A stretch of 64,000 nt of DNA from Chryseolinea sp. H1M3-3 (GCF_029360725.1 NZ_JARKMY010000015.1:106012-170011); one strand, 5' to 3'; numbered from the stretch's first letter, positions 54,202 to 63,821 are shown. Numbers and translations are program-made. Notes: generated by a model not told the origin, from the sequence alone.

Positions 54202-54642
54202 CTACACCATCAGTTTAGTATTGAAGCGCTTAAAAAAATGGAAAATTGGCCAGGCCGCTGCCCACAGAACGGTTAAGCCCAGGCTTCCGTAAATGATAAA
54301 CGCTATTCTTTCAAAATCGAATCTTTCGTTGCTGTTATAAAGAGAAATAAAACTCATTCCAATAATCAGAAAGAGATTCAACGTGGTAACCAGTCCATTA
54401 AACCATGTCCTCAACTCCTCATTAGTTTTAAAGACCTTGGCAATAATGAAAACCATCACATTCATAACAGCGATCAAGGTCATCGCAATGTAAAAAAACA
54501 CTTCATTGCTCAGTGAAACTCTTGCCCCGGCATCATCCTGAACCACCACTTCCTGGGGCAGACTGGCATAAACATACAGCAGCGACAATAGTGCCACCAC
54601 CATTGAAAGAAACCATACACCCTTACTAATTTTTAAAGCCAT
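54202..54642 (-). CDS. Four-helix integral membrane protein, hypothetical
   Basis: I start at the ATG at 54640-54642 (146 residues). Four membrane helices are visible (about 7-25, 45-65, 85-102, 113-135). Between helices 1 and 2 is a short polar loop (SLPQEVVVQDDAGARVSLSN). No domain recognised. It lies back to back with the sterol desaturase gene (38 bp apart), from which it diverges. Confidence 0.75.
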   Translation of the reverse strand: MALKISKGVWFLSMVVALLSLLYVYASLPQEVVVQDDAGARVSLSNEVFFYIAMTLIAVMNVMVFIIAKVFKTNEELRTWFNGLVTTLNLFLIIGMSFISLYNSNERFDFERIAFIIYGSLGLTVLWAAAWPIFHFFKRFNTKLMV

Positions 54643-54680
54643 GTTTCGTAAATTTGGTTGCAAGTTAAACGATAAATTGC

Positions 54681-55913
54681 TTGAACCTTAATCCCATCGT
54701 TTTATCGATTCCAATTTTTTTTATCCTTATTGGAGTGGAGTTGCTCATTGAACGATTTACCCATAAGGAGTTATACCGTTTGCCTGACGCAATTGCCAAC
54801 ATGAGTTGTGGCATCACATCACAGATATCAGGCTTATTTTTGAGAATCTTCGGGATCGGAATTTATGAAGTGCTCTATGACAACTTTGCGTTTTTTACAC
54901 TTGACAACAAAACGTGGTGGTATTGGGTACTGCTGTTTCTGTTGGTAGATTTTGCATATTACTGGGCGCACCGCATGAGCCATGAGATCAATTTATTCTG
55001 GGGTGGTCATGTCGTGCATCATCAAAGTGAAGATTACAACCTGTCAGTGGCTTTACGACAAAGTTCATTGCAGGTGGTCTGGACGTTCGCCTTTAATCTA
55101 CCCATCGCTTTACTTGGATTTCAAACCCTGGACTTCGCATTAATTTCCGCCCTCAATACACTTTATCAGTTTTGGATTCACACGGAGACCATCGGTAGGC
55201 TGGGGTGGTTCGAATATATTTTTAATACTCCCTCCCATCACCGGGTTCACCATGGCCGTGATCCCAAGTACATTGATAAAAACCACGCAGGTTCACTGAT
55301 CATTTGGGATAAGATGTTCGGCACTTTTCAGGCAGAAGAAGAAAAGCCGACGTATGGAATTACTAAACCTATTAACAGTTGGAATGCGGCGTATGCAAAT
55401 GTCAGCCACTATATTGAAATGGGAAAAGATCTTAAGCGAATTCCGTACTGGACAGACAAAGTGAAATACCTTTTTAAAAAACCCGGATGGCTGCCCGAAT
55501 ATCTGGGAGGATACCGACCTGCTCCGGAAGTGGACAAGCTTTCTTATAAAAAATATGACACGCCTGCTCCAATGGCATTGAACCTATATGTTCTCTTTCA
55601 ATACATTTTGTGTTTGGTTGCCACAGCATTGTTTCTAGGCAAAGCAGGTGAGTTTAATTTAATAGAGAAAATTATTATTTCCATTTTAATCTCCATCGTG
55701 GTAATCAACAGCGGTGTGCTTTTCGAACAGCGAAGCTGGGCAAAATATTCTGAGTGGATCCGCATCATTGTTTATCCGACCTTGCTTGTTATTCTTACAT
55801 TTCTTAACGGGTGGCCGATTGCTCTTTACTTTTTAGCCGGAGTTTATTTAATTATTTCAGTCACCTGGTTTTACGCTATACAAAAAAGAAATGTTTATAT
55901 ACAGATGGTTTAA
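54681..55913 (+). CDS. Sterol desaturase/fatty-acid hydroxylase family protein
   Basis: The 410-residue membrane protein has the histidine boxes of di-iron membrane hydroxylases: H97RMSH101, H110xxHH114 and H186/H187 with H190/H191 (SHHRVHHGRD). These enzymes hydroxylate or desaturate lipids; the Bacteroidota version may act on sphingolipids, ornithine lipids or carotenoids. The start codon is TTG (54681), with no ATG in reach and the natural first helix directly after. The C-terminal 120 residues add three more membrane helices. The next gene overlaps its end by 23 bp. Confidence 0.87.
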   Translation: MNLNPIVLSIPIFFILIGVELLIERFTHKELYRLPDAIANMSCGITSQISGLFLRIFGIGIYEVLYDNFAFFTLDNKTWWYWVLLFLLVDFAYYWAHRMSHEINLFWGGHVVHHQSEDYNLSVALRQSSLQVVWTFAFNLPIALLGFQTLDFALISALNTLYQFWIHTETIGRLGWFEYIFNTPSHHRVHHGRDPKYIDKNHAGSLIIWDKMFGTFQAEEEKPTYGITKPINSWNAAYANVSHYIEMGKDLKRIPYWTDKVKYLFKKPGWLPEYLGGYRPAPEVDKLSYKKYDTPAPMALNLYVLFQYILCLVATALFLGKAGEFNLIEKIIISILISIVVINSGVLFEQRSWAKYSEWIRIIVYPTLLVILTFLNGWPIALYFLAGVYLIISVTWFYAIQKRNVYIQMV

Positions 55914-56352
55914 GAAGCATGTTGAAGTGTTATGGTGCAAAGTGTTGGTATGGGGAGATTCAAATTCGGGAGCAAGAGAAATACAATTCAACAAGTATTT
56001 TATCGTCCTCGTTTTGTTTGTTGCTGCTTGCGGTCACAAGGAATTACCGGCGTTAGAACAAGTCGATCTCGCCATTTGGAAAGAGGATAAATTTGCGTGT
56101 AGTGGCAAACGTGCATCAATGGTGGATGCCATGAACTCACAAGCAGACAAATTGCTGGCACTCAGCCAGCAGGAAATTGTCGAACTGCTGGGAAAGCCTG
56201 ACGCAAACGAACTTTACAAACGGAATCAAAAATTCTTTTACTATTTCCTTCAGCCTTCCAAATCCTGCTCCGATACGGTAACTACCGAGCCCAAAAAACT
56301 GGTCATACGGTTTAATGCAATGGGTTTGGCAAAAGAAATCGCTGTTGAATAA
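55891..56352 (+). CDS. Hypothetical lipoprotein-like protein
   Basis: The frame from ATG 55891 has 153 residues and overlaps the desaturase gene. A lipoprotein-like signal (IVLVLFVAACGHK, Cys near 47) lies too far in for that start, so translation may begin later at a non-ATG codon near 55940-55985. The mature part (LALSQQEIVELLGKPDANELYKRNQKFFYYFLQP) resembles small SmpA-like repeat proteins, but weakly. Coupling to the desaturase suggests an envelope lipid role. Confidence 0.6.
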   Translation: MFIYRWFKKHVEVLWCKVLVWGDSNSGAREIQFNKYFIVLVLFVAACGHKELPALEQVDLAIWKEDKFACSGKRASMVDAMNSQADKLLALSQQEIVELLGKPDANELYKRNQKFFYYFLQPSKSCSDTVTTEPKKLVIRFNAMGLAKEIAVE

Positions 56353-56478
56353 AATGGTATTTTAAAGCCTTTCATAAGAGAGCCCGCACCCTTCAACAAT
56401 TGAATCCGCAGGGCAATCGTTTGAAATTCACTTAGTTTTAGGTAACTTCATTTTGTCTAACACTAAACCCTTTCATTT

Positions 56479-56880
56479 ATGCAATTCCATCCTAATGAGC
56501 TTTTCTTGCTTTATAATCCAAAAAGCAACACGGGTAAACAGACGAAGGCTATCGCATGCAGCATCAATAGCCACATCAACGAAGTTGATACGTTGCACGA
56601 AAAACTTGGACCGACCTATTGGAAAGAAGTGATGAATCTTTTAGGCATGGCTCCTCAGGACTTATTGGATGAATCCCATCCTGAATACAAACAAAAAGTT
56701 GCTAACAATACCTTTACCATGAATGGATGGTTAGACGTTGTCATGCATAACCCTCAGTTACTAAAGGCTCCCATTGCAATTTATAATGGCAAGGCTGTGT
56801 TGTGCTGTACGCCTACCGATCTCTTTAAACTAAGCATGCGCGATAAAAGTGAGAAGGCTCTACCACATTTAAGAAAGTAG
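56479..56880 (+). CDS. ArsC/Spx-family protein lacking the catalytic cysteine
   Basis: The 133-residue thioredoxin-fold protein follows the ArsC family to its end: LDESHPEYKQKVANNTFTMNGWLDVVMHNPQLLKAPIAIYNGKAVLC. In true arsenate reductases the first loop reads NPxCGTS; here NPKSNTGK places serine at residue 16, so cysteine chemistry there is lost. Arsenate reductase activity is therefore unlikely; a Spx-like binding role or another activity is more plausible. Two cysteines near the end (VLCCTP) might be redox-active. No arsenic genes are near. Confidence 0.85.
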   Translation: MQFHPNELFLLYNPKSNTGKQTKAIACSINSHINEVDTLHEKLGPTYWKEVMNLLGMAPQDLLDESHPEYKQKVANNTFTMNGWLDVVMHNPQLLKAPIAIYNGKAVLCCTPTDLFKLSMRDKSEKALPHLRK

Positions 56881-57017
56881 CACCTAAACCTTAACAGCCA
56901 ATCAGCTAATTCAAGCTTGTCTATCGCTTAGGCGACTGTTGACATATGCCGGAGCCAATTTTCCTTTGATAGAATAAAGGTTAACGCCTAACGTTCTTAT
57001 CTTGCTCAAAAAAAAGT

Positions 57018-57908
57018 ATGATGAACGTTGCTGTTATTGGATCCGGAACAATGGGGAATGGCATTGCCCATGTTTTTGCGCAACACGGGTGCAAGGTTTC
57101 TTTAATTGATATTTCGGAAGATGCGCTCAAAAAGGCATTGAATACAATTCAAAAAAATTTAACCAGACAGGTAGAAAAAGAAATTATCACAGAAGAAATA
57201 AAAAATCAGTCGTTACAAAACATTGTAATCAATACGGATCTGAAAAAGGGCGTAGCATCTGCTGAATTAATTGTAGAGGCCGCGACAGAAAATCTCTCAT
57301 TAAAATTAAAGATTTTCAGTGATCTCGATTCAGTAGTGCCACCATCAGCGATCCTTGCGTCAAATACATCGTCTATATCTATCACCCAAATTGCCGCTGC
57401 AACACAACATCCAGAGCAAGTTATCGGTATGCATTTTATGAATCCAGTACCAGTGATGAAGCTGGTCGAGGTTATTCGAGGCAAAGGTACCAGCGACGAA
57501 GTGACGAAGCGGGTGATGGACATCTCAAGAAAACTCGGCAAGATCCCCGTTGAAGTGAACGATGCTCCGGGTTTTGTAGCCAATAGAATTCTGATGCCTA
57601 TGATTAACGAAGCAATATATGTTTTGTACGAGGGCGTTTCAGGTGTGGAAGAAATAGATACTGTGATGAAATTAGGAATGTCACATCCAATGGGACCACT
57701 TCAATTAGCCGACTTCATCGGGCTGGATGTATGCTTGTCCATTATAAATGTGCTCCATGAAGGATTTGGAAGTGCAAAATATGCACCATGCCCATTACTG
57801 GTAACAATGGTACAAGCAGGTGAGCTCGGTGTAAAAAGTAAACGCGGGTTTTACAATTATCAAACAAGTAATAAGGAGCTACTGATAGCCGACAGGTTTC
57901 GCCGCTAA
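57018..57908 (+). CDS. hbd: 3-hydroxybutyryl-CoA dehydrogenase
   Basis: The 296-residue cytoplasmic enzyme oxidises or makes 3-hydroxyacyl-CoA with NAD(P). The Rossmann motif is G8xG10xxG13 (IGSGTMGNG), ASNTSSISITQIAAAT is family-typical, and the catalytic histidine lies in GMHFMNPVPVMKLVEVIRG. GFVANRILMPMINEA and GLDVCLSIINVLHEGFG close the helical domain. It stands alone, converging on mscL. Confidence 0.94.
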   Translation: MMNVAVIGSGTMGNGIAHVFAQHGCKVSLIDISEDALKKALNTIQKNLTRQVEKEIITEEIKNQSLQNIVINTDLKKGVASAELIVEAATENLSLKLKIFSDLDSVVPPSAILASNTSSISITQIAAATQHPEQVIGMHFMNPVPVMKLVEVIRGKGTSDEVTKRVMDISRKLGKIPVEVNDAPGFVANRILMPMINEAIYVLYEGVSGVEEIDTVMKLGMSHPMGPLQLADFIGLDVCLSIINVLHEGFGSAKYAPCPLLVTMVQAGELGVKSKRGFYNYQTSNKELLIADRFRR

Positions 57909-57945
57909 ATTTGACCCACTAACGTTAACATATATATGCAGAACG

Positions 57946-58383
57946 TCACGCTCTGGTTTTCAACAGATCCCTGATTTCCGCGAGCAGTTTAACATCCGGA
58001 GGAAGTTCGGCTGGCGCAGCAGGTTTAGCTTCTTCTTTCTTCTTCAATTTATTCATTCCTTTTACCAAGAGGAAAATGATAAACGCAAGAATGATAAAAT
58101 TAAGAACTACTGTAATAAAATTTCCCCAGGCAAAAACAGGCCCGAGTTCTTTTGCTTTATCCAATGGCAAATTCGGATCCGTAGCCAAAGCAGCTGATAC
58201 TTTTTCAGATAACGGCCAATAGAGATTTGAAAAATCAGCTTTAAAAGCAATGCCTACCAAAGGCATGATTAAATCATTCACTACTGAATTTACTATTGTT
58301 CCGAAGGCAGCACCGATAATTACACCAACGGCGAGATCCATGACGTTACCACGGAGAGCAAATTCTTTAAATTCTTTTAGCAT
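57946..58383 (-). CDS. mscL: Large-conductance mechanosensitive channel MscL
   Basis: MscL opens under membrane tension to save cells from osmotic burst. I start at the ATG at 58381-58383 (145 residues), since [27 protein letters not shown] is the normal N-terminus; the longer frame adds ten atypical residues. Two membrane helices flank a periplasmic loop ([19 protein letters not shown]) and the cytoplasmic end is a charged helix ([28 protein letters not shown]). It diverges from the PAS kinase gene. Confidence 0.96.
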   Translation of the reverse strand: MLKEFKEFALRGNVMDLAVGVIIGAAFGTIVNSVVNDLIMPLVGIAFKADFSNLYWPLSEKVSAALATDPNLPLDKAKELGPVFAWGNFITVVLNFIILAFIIFLLVKGMNKLKKKEEAKPAAPAELPPDVKLLAEIRDLLKTRA

Positions 58384-58526
58384 GGCAGAGAGGGTTAGGT
58401 TTGCTGTTTTCAAATTAGCGCTAATTCTTTAAACAACAAAGAATAACATAGTTCCTCTTTGATGCGTCCTCTCGCAGGTTTTCCAGAATTTATTGGTTAA
58501 CTTTTACGAAGAAATCATTGTTGTCT

Positions 58527-60872
58527 ATGGCGGCCGGAAAAAGAAAATCCCTCAAGGTAAAAGGATCCATCAAATCCGGCCTATCGAAAGCAGCAAAAAA
58601 AACTTTCCCCAAAAAAATAAAAGTCTCCACGCGAGATCAACAGCCCCTCAATCAACTTTCAAATATTACAACATGTCTTTGGGAATGGAATATTCTCAAA
58701 AATCAAATTTGGCTATCCGACAACGCACATAAGATTTTTGGAACATCAAAAAAGAAATTCAGAGGATCATATGAATCTCTTATGAAGCTGCTGAAGGACG
58801 ACCATCGGGAACTGGTCTCAGCGGAAATAAAAAAATGTCTTCAAAGTGATAAAGAGTATTTTGTTCAATATAGAATTTCCAAAGCTCATGAAATTCCAAG
58901 ATGGATTGAAGCAATTGGCAAAGTTCACCGCGATCGTAAAGGGAATCCCGAGCGCATGATTGGTTCTTTTTATGACATCACCAACATTAAACTTGGTGAA
59001 ATTGAAAGAAAGGAATGGGAAGCTCGATATAAAGTAATTGTTACAGCATCCAATCTCATCATTTATGATTATGATTTACTAACAGGAAATATTGAGTGGG
59101 AAGGTGCACTTCAGGAAGTGTTAGGATACAAAAAAGATGAGTTGGGCAATTTTAAATCCTGGACAAACCTCATCCATCGTAACGACCGGAAAAAAGCACT
59201 TAACCAGCTTGAAATCGCAAGACAAGGCCTGAAGCTGTACGACATACATTATCGATTTAAGTCCAAGTCAAAATCATATGTAGACATTCACGACAAAGGA
59301 ATCTTTCTCCTTGATGAGACAGGTCAGCCTTACCGGATGCTGGGTACCATGCAGGACATTTCCGAAAAAGTTCGCATTGAAAAAGATTTACTGGAGAGCA
59401 ATAAGTTCAAAGAAAGCATGGAGAATGCGATGCCAGGAATGCTGTATGTTTACAATCTCATAGAACAGGAAAACATTTATGTGAACCACAATATCACAAC
59501 AACGCTGGGCTGGACATGGGAGGAAATTGAAGCAATGGGTAAGAACCTCATATTTCAATTAGTTCACCCTGACGACGTAGAGAATTTAACGCAATGGTCG
59601 AATGAGCGTAGCCGAACCGTTAAAGACGCAGAATACAGGTTGAGAACAAAATCTGGCGAGTGGCGATGGTTTCATAGCCGGGACACCGTTTTTCAGAAGG
59701 ATGAAAAAGGAAATGTAACACAAATCATTGGCGTAGCGCAGGACATCACGGAACGCAAAAAGATAGAGGAAGCGTTAAAGGAAAGTGAGCAAAGATTTAG
59801 AACACTTCAGGAGGCCTCCTTCGGCGGAATCGGATTACATGACAAAGGAATAATTATTGATTGCAATAAAGGTCTCAGCGTAATATCCGGATATTCTCAG
59901 GAGGAGCTGATCGGTAAAGATGGTGTAAGGTTATTAATTGCTCCTGAATATCGTGAGACCGTACTGCAAAACATTTTATCTGGCTACGAAAAGCCCTATG
60001 ACGTAGAGGGAATTCATAAAGACGGAACAAGGTATGCGCTCGAGATAAGTGGTAAGGTTGTTCCCTATAAAGGACGAAATATTCGAGTAACTGAATTGAG
60101 AGATATCACCGAAAGGAAATTAATTGAGCAAAAGATCCTTGAACAAAATGCCCGCCTGCAATCCATCACAGCAGACCTCCAAAGAAAGAATGAGCAATTG
60201 GAAGAATTCACACAAATCGTCTCTCACAACTTGCGTTCGCCAATGGGCAATATTACGTCGTTATTAACCTTTATGGAAAACTCCTCGTCCGAGGAAGACA
60301 AAGCACAATTTATCAAATTTTTGAAAGAGTCAGCAGCTAACGCTATGACCACACTCGATGAGCTTAACGAAGTTCTCAAAGTCAAACAGAATAAAAACAT
60401 CGAGAAGCAAACCCTTGAGTTTGACAAAGTTTTCGGGCAAGTAAAAACGATGATCAGTGCGAAGATTGCTGAGACATCAGCTGAAATCCACAGTGATTTT
60501 TCGCGTGCGCCTTCTATCCGTTATCCACATATTTACCTGGAGAGTATTTTTCTCAACCTTCTAACAAACGCACTCAAATACAGCAAACCCAATCAAAAAC
60601 CTGTTATTCATGTTAAAACGTACTATGACAAAAACGATATTATTTTAGAAATCAAAGATAACGGACTAGGAATAAACATGGACCGGCATGGTCACCAGGT
60701 TTTCAAACTCCAAAAAACTTTTCATAAGCACCCCGAAAGCCGAGGCATCGGATTATTCATGATCAAAAATCAAATCGAAACAATGGGTGGAGAAATAACG
60801 ATCAAGAGTCAGGAAAATGTGGGTACCACACTCACCATCAATTTCAATAAACACCAGATGGAAGAGGAATAG
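58527..60872 (+). CDS. Soluble multi-PAS sensor histidine kinase
   Basis: I start at ATG 58527 (781 residues); the longer frame begins with TTG-TTG. The basic N-terminus (to about 45) precedes four PAS/PAC domains (about 47-160, 165-285, 295-415, 420-540), each ending in a D-I-T/S-type PAC motif. A HisKA domain has H567 (VSHNLRSP), and the ATPase has the N-box (LLTNALKYS), G1 (DNGLGI) and G2 (RGIGLFMIKN). No membrane helix or receiver is present, so it senses a cytoplasmic signal and uses an unlinked response regulator. It stands alone. Confidence 0.93.
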   Translation: MAAGKRKSLKVKGSIKSGLSKAAKKTFPKKIKVSTRDQQPLNQLSNITTCLWEWNILKNQIWLSDNAHKIFGTSKKKFRGSYESLMKLLKDDHRELVSAEIKKCLQSDKEYFVQYRISKAHEIPRWIEAIGKVHRDRKGNPERMIGSFYDITNIKLGEIERKEWEARYKVIVTASNLIIYDYDLLTGNIEWEGALQEVLGYKKDELGNFKSWTNLIHRNDRKKALNQLEIARQGLKLYDIHYRFKSKSKSYVDIHDKGIFLLDETGQPYRMLGTMQDISEKVRIEKDLLESNKFKESMENAMPGMLYVYNLIEQENIYVNHNITTTLGWTWEEIEAMGKNLIFQLVHPDDVENLTQWSNERSRTVKDAEYRLRTKSGEWRWFHSRDTVFQKDEKGNVTQIIGVAQDITERKKIEEALKESEQRFRTLQEASFGGIGLHDKGIIIDCNKGLSVISGYSQEELIGKDGVRLLIAPEYRETVLQNILSGYEKPYDVEGIHKDGTRYALEISGKVVPYKGRNIRVTELRDITERKLIEQKILEQNARLQSITADLQRKNEQLEEFTQIVSHNLRSPMGNITSLLTFMENSSSEEDKAQFIKFLKESAANAMTTLDELNEVLKVKQNKNIEKQTLEFDKVFGQVKTMISAKIAETSAEIHSDFSRAPSIRYPHIYLESIFLNLLTNALKYSKPNQKPVIHVKTYYDKNDIILEIKDNGLGINMDRHGHQVFKLQKTFHKHPESRGIGLFMIKNQIETMGGEITIKSQENVGTTLTINFNKHQMEEE

Positions 60873-60923
60873 CTAAAGAGCAATCAAAGCATTGCAAGTG
60901 GTGCCTGGCTAACCTTCCAATTC

Positions 60924-61739
60924 CTAATCGGAAATATTCAAAGGATTCCTTAGTCCTTCATAGCTGGTTAGCTCAACGCCAGCACTTCCGATAAACATTT
61001 CTGCGTCGATTTTTACTGGGATACGATTTTTATCATCAGAGAAAAAAGCCGTGACGGAATTCTCGCCCTCAAAAACTTTATTTGGAGGCATTACCGGTTT
61101 AAACACCAACGTCCTGATTTTGCCGGCTTTTACTTTGATGGTCTGCTTTCCATGATAAACGATCTTCATTTTATAAAACTCGTCTTCGAAAAAACCGGTG
61201 ACCACCACCGTATCCCCTTGTTTAATTTTGCTAAGATCCATGTTACGCAGGTATAAGAACCCTGCGATCATATCTCTTACCTGGGGAGGTGCATCATAAA
61301 ATTTGGATTCCTTAAACTTGCCCGTGGCATTGTCCATGGTTTTCACCTCGATCTTCTTGTTTATGTGATCAAAGAAAGTCCATTCATCTTTTTTATATCT
61401 CCCCTCCCGAATTCTTCGGTAAAACTGGTGTGGAAGAATAGCGGCAGTATCAATATAAGCGCCCCATTGGTCATCAACATCGGCTACCCAATCCACAAAG
61501 CCTACCGTTCTTCCATGTACATCAATTTTAAAACAGTCGCGGTTGTTAAGCTTAAAATAATTGGGATGGACCTTTACACTACCTTTCCCTACTGTAAAAA
61601 TTCCATAAGTCATTTTGAAATTGATCACCTCCCCTCGGGTAAAACTTTCGTTTTTGACCCGCGGGTAGACGTCATTTCTATAGGTGACGAAACCTGTTAG
61701 CAAACTTATTAGAACAAAACTGAGGGTAAGTCTTCTCAT
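60924..61739 (-). CDS. DUF3108 exported protein
   Basis: I start at the ATG at 61737-61739 (271 residues), where MRRLTLSFVLISLLTGFVTY is a signal sequence. The rest is beta-rich and matches DUF3108 (FKMTYGIFTVGKGSVKV; FDHINKKIEVKTMDN; KIKQGDTVVVTGFFEDEFYKMKIVYHGKQTIKVKAGKIRTLVFKPVMPP). The family is periplasmic with unknown function. It lies downstream of dapD on the same strand after 87 bp. Confidence 0.85.
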   Translation of the reverse strand: MRRLTLSFVLISLLTGFVTYRNDVYPRVKNESFTRGEVINFKMTYGIFTVGKGSVKVHPNYFKLNNRDCFKIDVHGRTVGFVDWVADVDDQWGAYIDTAAILPHQFYRRIREGRYKKDEWTFFDHINKKIEVKTMDNATGKFKESKFYDAPPQVRDMIAGFLYLRNMDLSKIKQGDTVVVTGFFEDEFYKMKIVYHGKQTIKVKAGKIRTLVFKPVMPPNKVFEGENSVTAFFSDDKNRIPVKIDAEMFIGSAGVELTSYEGLRNPLNISD

Positions 61740-61826
61740 CGTTAAACCATTAAATTTACACAAAGCACGTTACTCCAATGTAACCGGTGTAAGAAATTCA
61801 AACGATATGCCAATACTCATAGTCGT

Positions 61827-62639
61827 TTAAACGGAAACATTATTCTCCCGCAAAGCATCGTTCAGCGAAGTTTTTTTATCCGTGCTTTCCTTTCGCTTCC
61901 CGATAATTAATGCACAGGGAACGTGGAAGTCACCCGCCGGGAACTTCTTCGCATAAGAACCTGGAATAACCACCGACCGCTCCGGAACATAGCCTTTCGT
62001 TTCGACAGGCGTTGAACCGGTAACATCAATGATTTTGGAGCTCGCTGTCAATACAACATTTGCACCGAGCACGGCCTCCCTCCCTACTCTGACACCTTCC
62101 ACCAGAATACATCTGGATCCAATAAACGCGCCATCCTCTACAATAACAGGAGATGCCTGAACTGGTTCCAAAACCCCGCCAACTCCTACGCCCCCACTCA
62201 AGTGGACGTTTTTTCCAATTTGAGCACAACTTCCAACGGTTGCCCAAGTATCCACCATCGTTCCTTCATCCACATAAGCACCAATGTTTACGTAAGACGG
62301 CATCATGATCACCCCTTTGCTTACATATGAACCGTACCGGGCAATGGCATGTGGAACAACGCGTACCCCAAGCGCTTTATAGTTACGTTTTAATTTGATC
62401 TTATCGTGGAATTCAAAAGGGCCAACTTCGATCGTCTCCATCTGCTGAATAGGGAAATACATGATCACTGCTTTTTTAACCCATTCGTTAACCTGCCATC
62501 CAGACGCTACAGGCTCGGCTACACGCAGCTCGCCTTTGTCAAGTTTTTCGACTACACTACGAATGAGCTCCTGACTTTCAGTGTTTTGAAGGAGCGAACG
62601 ATCTTCCCAAATTTTTTCAATGCGTTGTTTCAATTCCAT
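61827..62639 (-). CDS. dapD: Tetrahydrodipicolinate N-succinyltransferase
   Basis: DapD makes N-succinyl-2-amino-6-oxopimelate in lysine and diaminopimelate synthesis, which feeds the cell wall. The 270-residue enzyme has a helical N-terminus (IEKIWEDRSLLQNTESQELIRSVVEKLDKGELRVAEP) and a left-handed beta helix with VVPHAIARYGSYVSKGVIMMPSYVNIGAYVDEGTMVDTWATVGSCAQIGKNVHLSGGVGVGGVLEP, the substrate-binding stretch. YAKKFPAGDFHVPCALIIGKRKE is the usual end. Its start is 17 bp from the oppositely directed glycosyltransferase, so their promoters must overlap the partner's gene. Confidence 0.96.
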   Translation of the reverse strand: MELKQRIEKIWEDRSLLQNTESQELIRSVVEKLDKGELRVAEPVASGWQVNEWVKKAVIMYFPIQQMETIEVGPFEFHDKIKLKRNYKALGVRVVPHAIARYGSYVSKGVIMMPSYVNIGAYVDEGTMVDTWATVGSCAQIGKNVHLSGGVGVGGVLEPVQASPVIVEDGAFIGSRCILVEGVRVGREAVLGANVVLTASSKIIDVTGSTPVETKGYVPERSVVIPGSYAKKFPAGDFHVPCALIIGKRKESTDKKTSLNDALRENNVSV

Positions 62640-62656
62640 TATATTAGAGTTTCAGC

Positions 62657-63775
62657 ATGCAAGAAATAAAAAAAAGAAGAATAGTCCTCGCTTCGGTACT
62701 GAAACCCGTCAACGATCCGCGCATGTTTGAGAAAATAGGGCAGAGTTTGTCCCGCCACCACGAAGTTCATATCATTGGTACCACTGCCACCGTTGACAAC
62801 AGCAATGCATCAATTTTCTTTCACCCATTAGCACACTATACCCGACTTGGAATTGACCGGATACTGTCACCGTTGAGAATTTTAAAAAAGCTCTTAAGCA
62901 TCAAACCCCACCTGATCATTATAGGTACCCATGAACTCTTATGGGTAAGTCTGATTGCAAAACTGCTGCTGCGATGCAAAGTCATTTACGACGTTCGTGA
63001 AAACTATTTCCGCAACATCCTCTACACGAATGCTTTCCCTCCTATTCTCCGGGTTTTAATAGCCTTGTACGTAAGAATTAAGGAATGGATTACCGCACCC
63101 TACATAAATATTTTTTTTCTCGCCGAAGCTGGATACGAAAAGGAACTCAAGTTCATTGGAGAAAATAAAATCATCATTGAAAATAAAGTCAAAAAAATGG
63201 CGCTACCAGTTGGTAGAAAATGGAGCAGCAAAGATCAATGTATTCATTTCGTTTTTAGCGGTACACTGGGCGAGACGACCGGCGTCTTTATCGCCATTGA
63301 TCTTGCCAGCAGACTTCATGCGGTTGATCCAAAAGTCAGATTACATATTATTGGGTTTAGTCCATTGCTCACCGTTCAACATGAAATCAATAACCTGGTC
63401 AGCGCGAAGAACTTCATCCATTTCACCGTAAGGCATGAACCCATTCCTCACCTTGAGATCCTTAAAGCGATACAACAATCAGATGTGGGGATTATCGCTT
63501 ATCCTTCCAACCCATCAACCGAAAACACTATCCCAACGAAGCTGTATGAGTATCTGGGCTATCAATTGCCTATTCTTCTGATCGACCATGCGCCTTGGGT
63601 AGCTATTTGCCAACCTTATCATGCTGCCATTCCTTTCAATTTAAAAAACATTCATGCCGAGAAGATTCTTCGGGACTTAAAAACCAATACTTTTTACGAC
63701 CAGATACCTCAAGATGTGTTTTGGGAAGTTGAAGAAATCAAGCTGTTAGCGGCGGTTAACAACCAATTGACATAA
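62657..63775 (+). CDS. Glycosyltransferase of the GT4-like (GT-B) fold
   Basis: The 372-residue cytoplasmic protein resembles group 1 glycosyltransferases: LKPVNDPRMFEKIGQSLSRHHEVHIIGT opens the first Rossmann half, VIYDVRENYFRNIL the acceptor side, and VGIIAYPSNPSTENTIPTKLYEYLGYQLPILLIDH near the end is the NDP-sugar-binding E-x7-E-type region. It probably builds part of a surface polysaccharide or LPS; sugar and acceptor are unknown. Confidence 0.87.
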   Translation: MQEIKKRRIVLASVLKPVNDPRMFEKIGQSLSRHHEVHIIGTTATVDNSNASIFFHPLAHYTRLGIDRILSPLRILKKLLSIKPHLIIIGTHELLWVSLIAKLLLRCKVIYDVRENYFRNILYTNAFPPILRVLIALYVRIKEWITAPYINIFFLAEAGYEKELKFIGENKIIIENKVKKMALPVGRKWSSKDQCIHFVFSGTLGETTGVFIAIDLASRLHAVDPKVRLHIIGFSPLLTVQHEINNLVSAKNFIHFTVRHEPIPHLEILKAIQQSDVGIIAYPSNPSTENTIPTKLYEYLGYQLPILLIDHAPWVAICQPYHAAIPFNLKNIHAEKILRDLKTNTFYDQIPQDVFWEVEEIKLLAAVNNQLT

Positions 63776-63793
63776 ATTATTCCGAAATATTTT

Positions 63794-63809
63794 TTTAGAC
63801 CAGTCTAAA
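63794..63809. promoter_or_regulatory. Operator palindrome for the DtxR/MntR-like regulator
   Basis: TTTAGAC-CA-GTCTAAA is a perfect 7+7 palindrome directly in the promoter of the regulator gene, 4 bases before the -7 box. Size and symmetry fit a dimeric metalloregulator site, so autorepression is likely. Confidence 0.65.
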
Positions 63810-63813
63810 CTTT

Positions 63814-63821
63814 TATTTTTG
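63814..63821 (+). promoter_or_regulatory. -7 element of the DtxR/MntR-like gene
   Basis: TATTTTTG matches TAnnTTTG. Initiation near 63828 would give a 24-base leader. The palindrome sits between -33 and -7, so a bound repressor would block polymerase. Confidence 0.6.
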
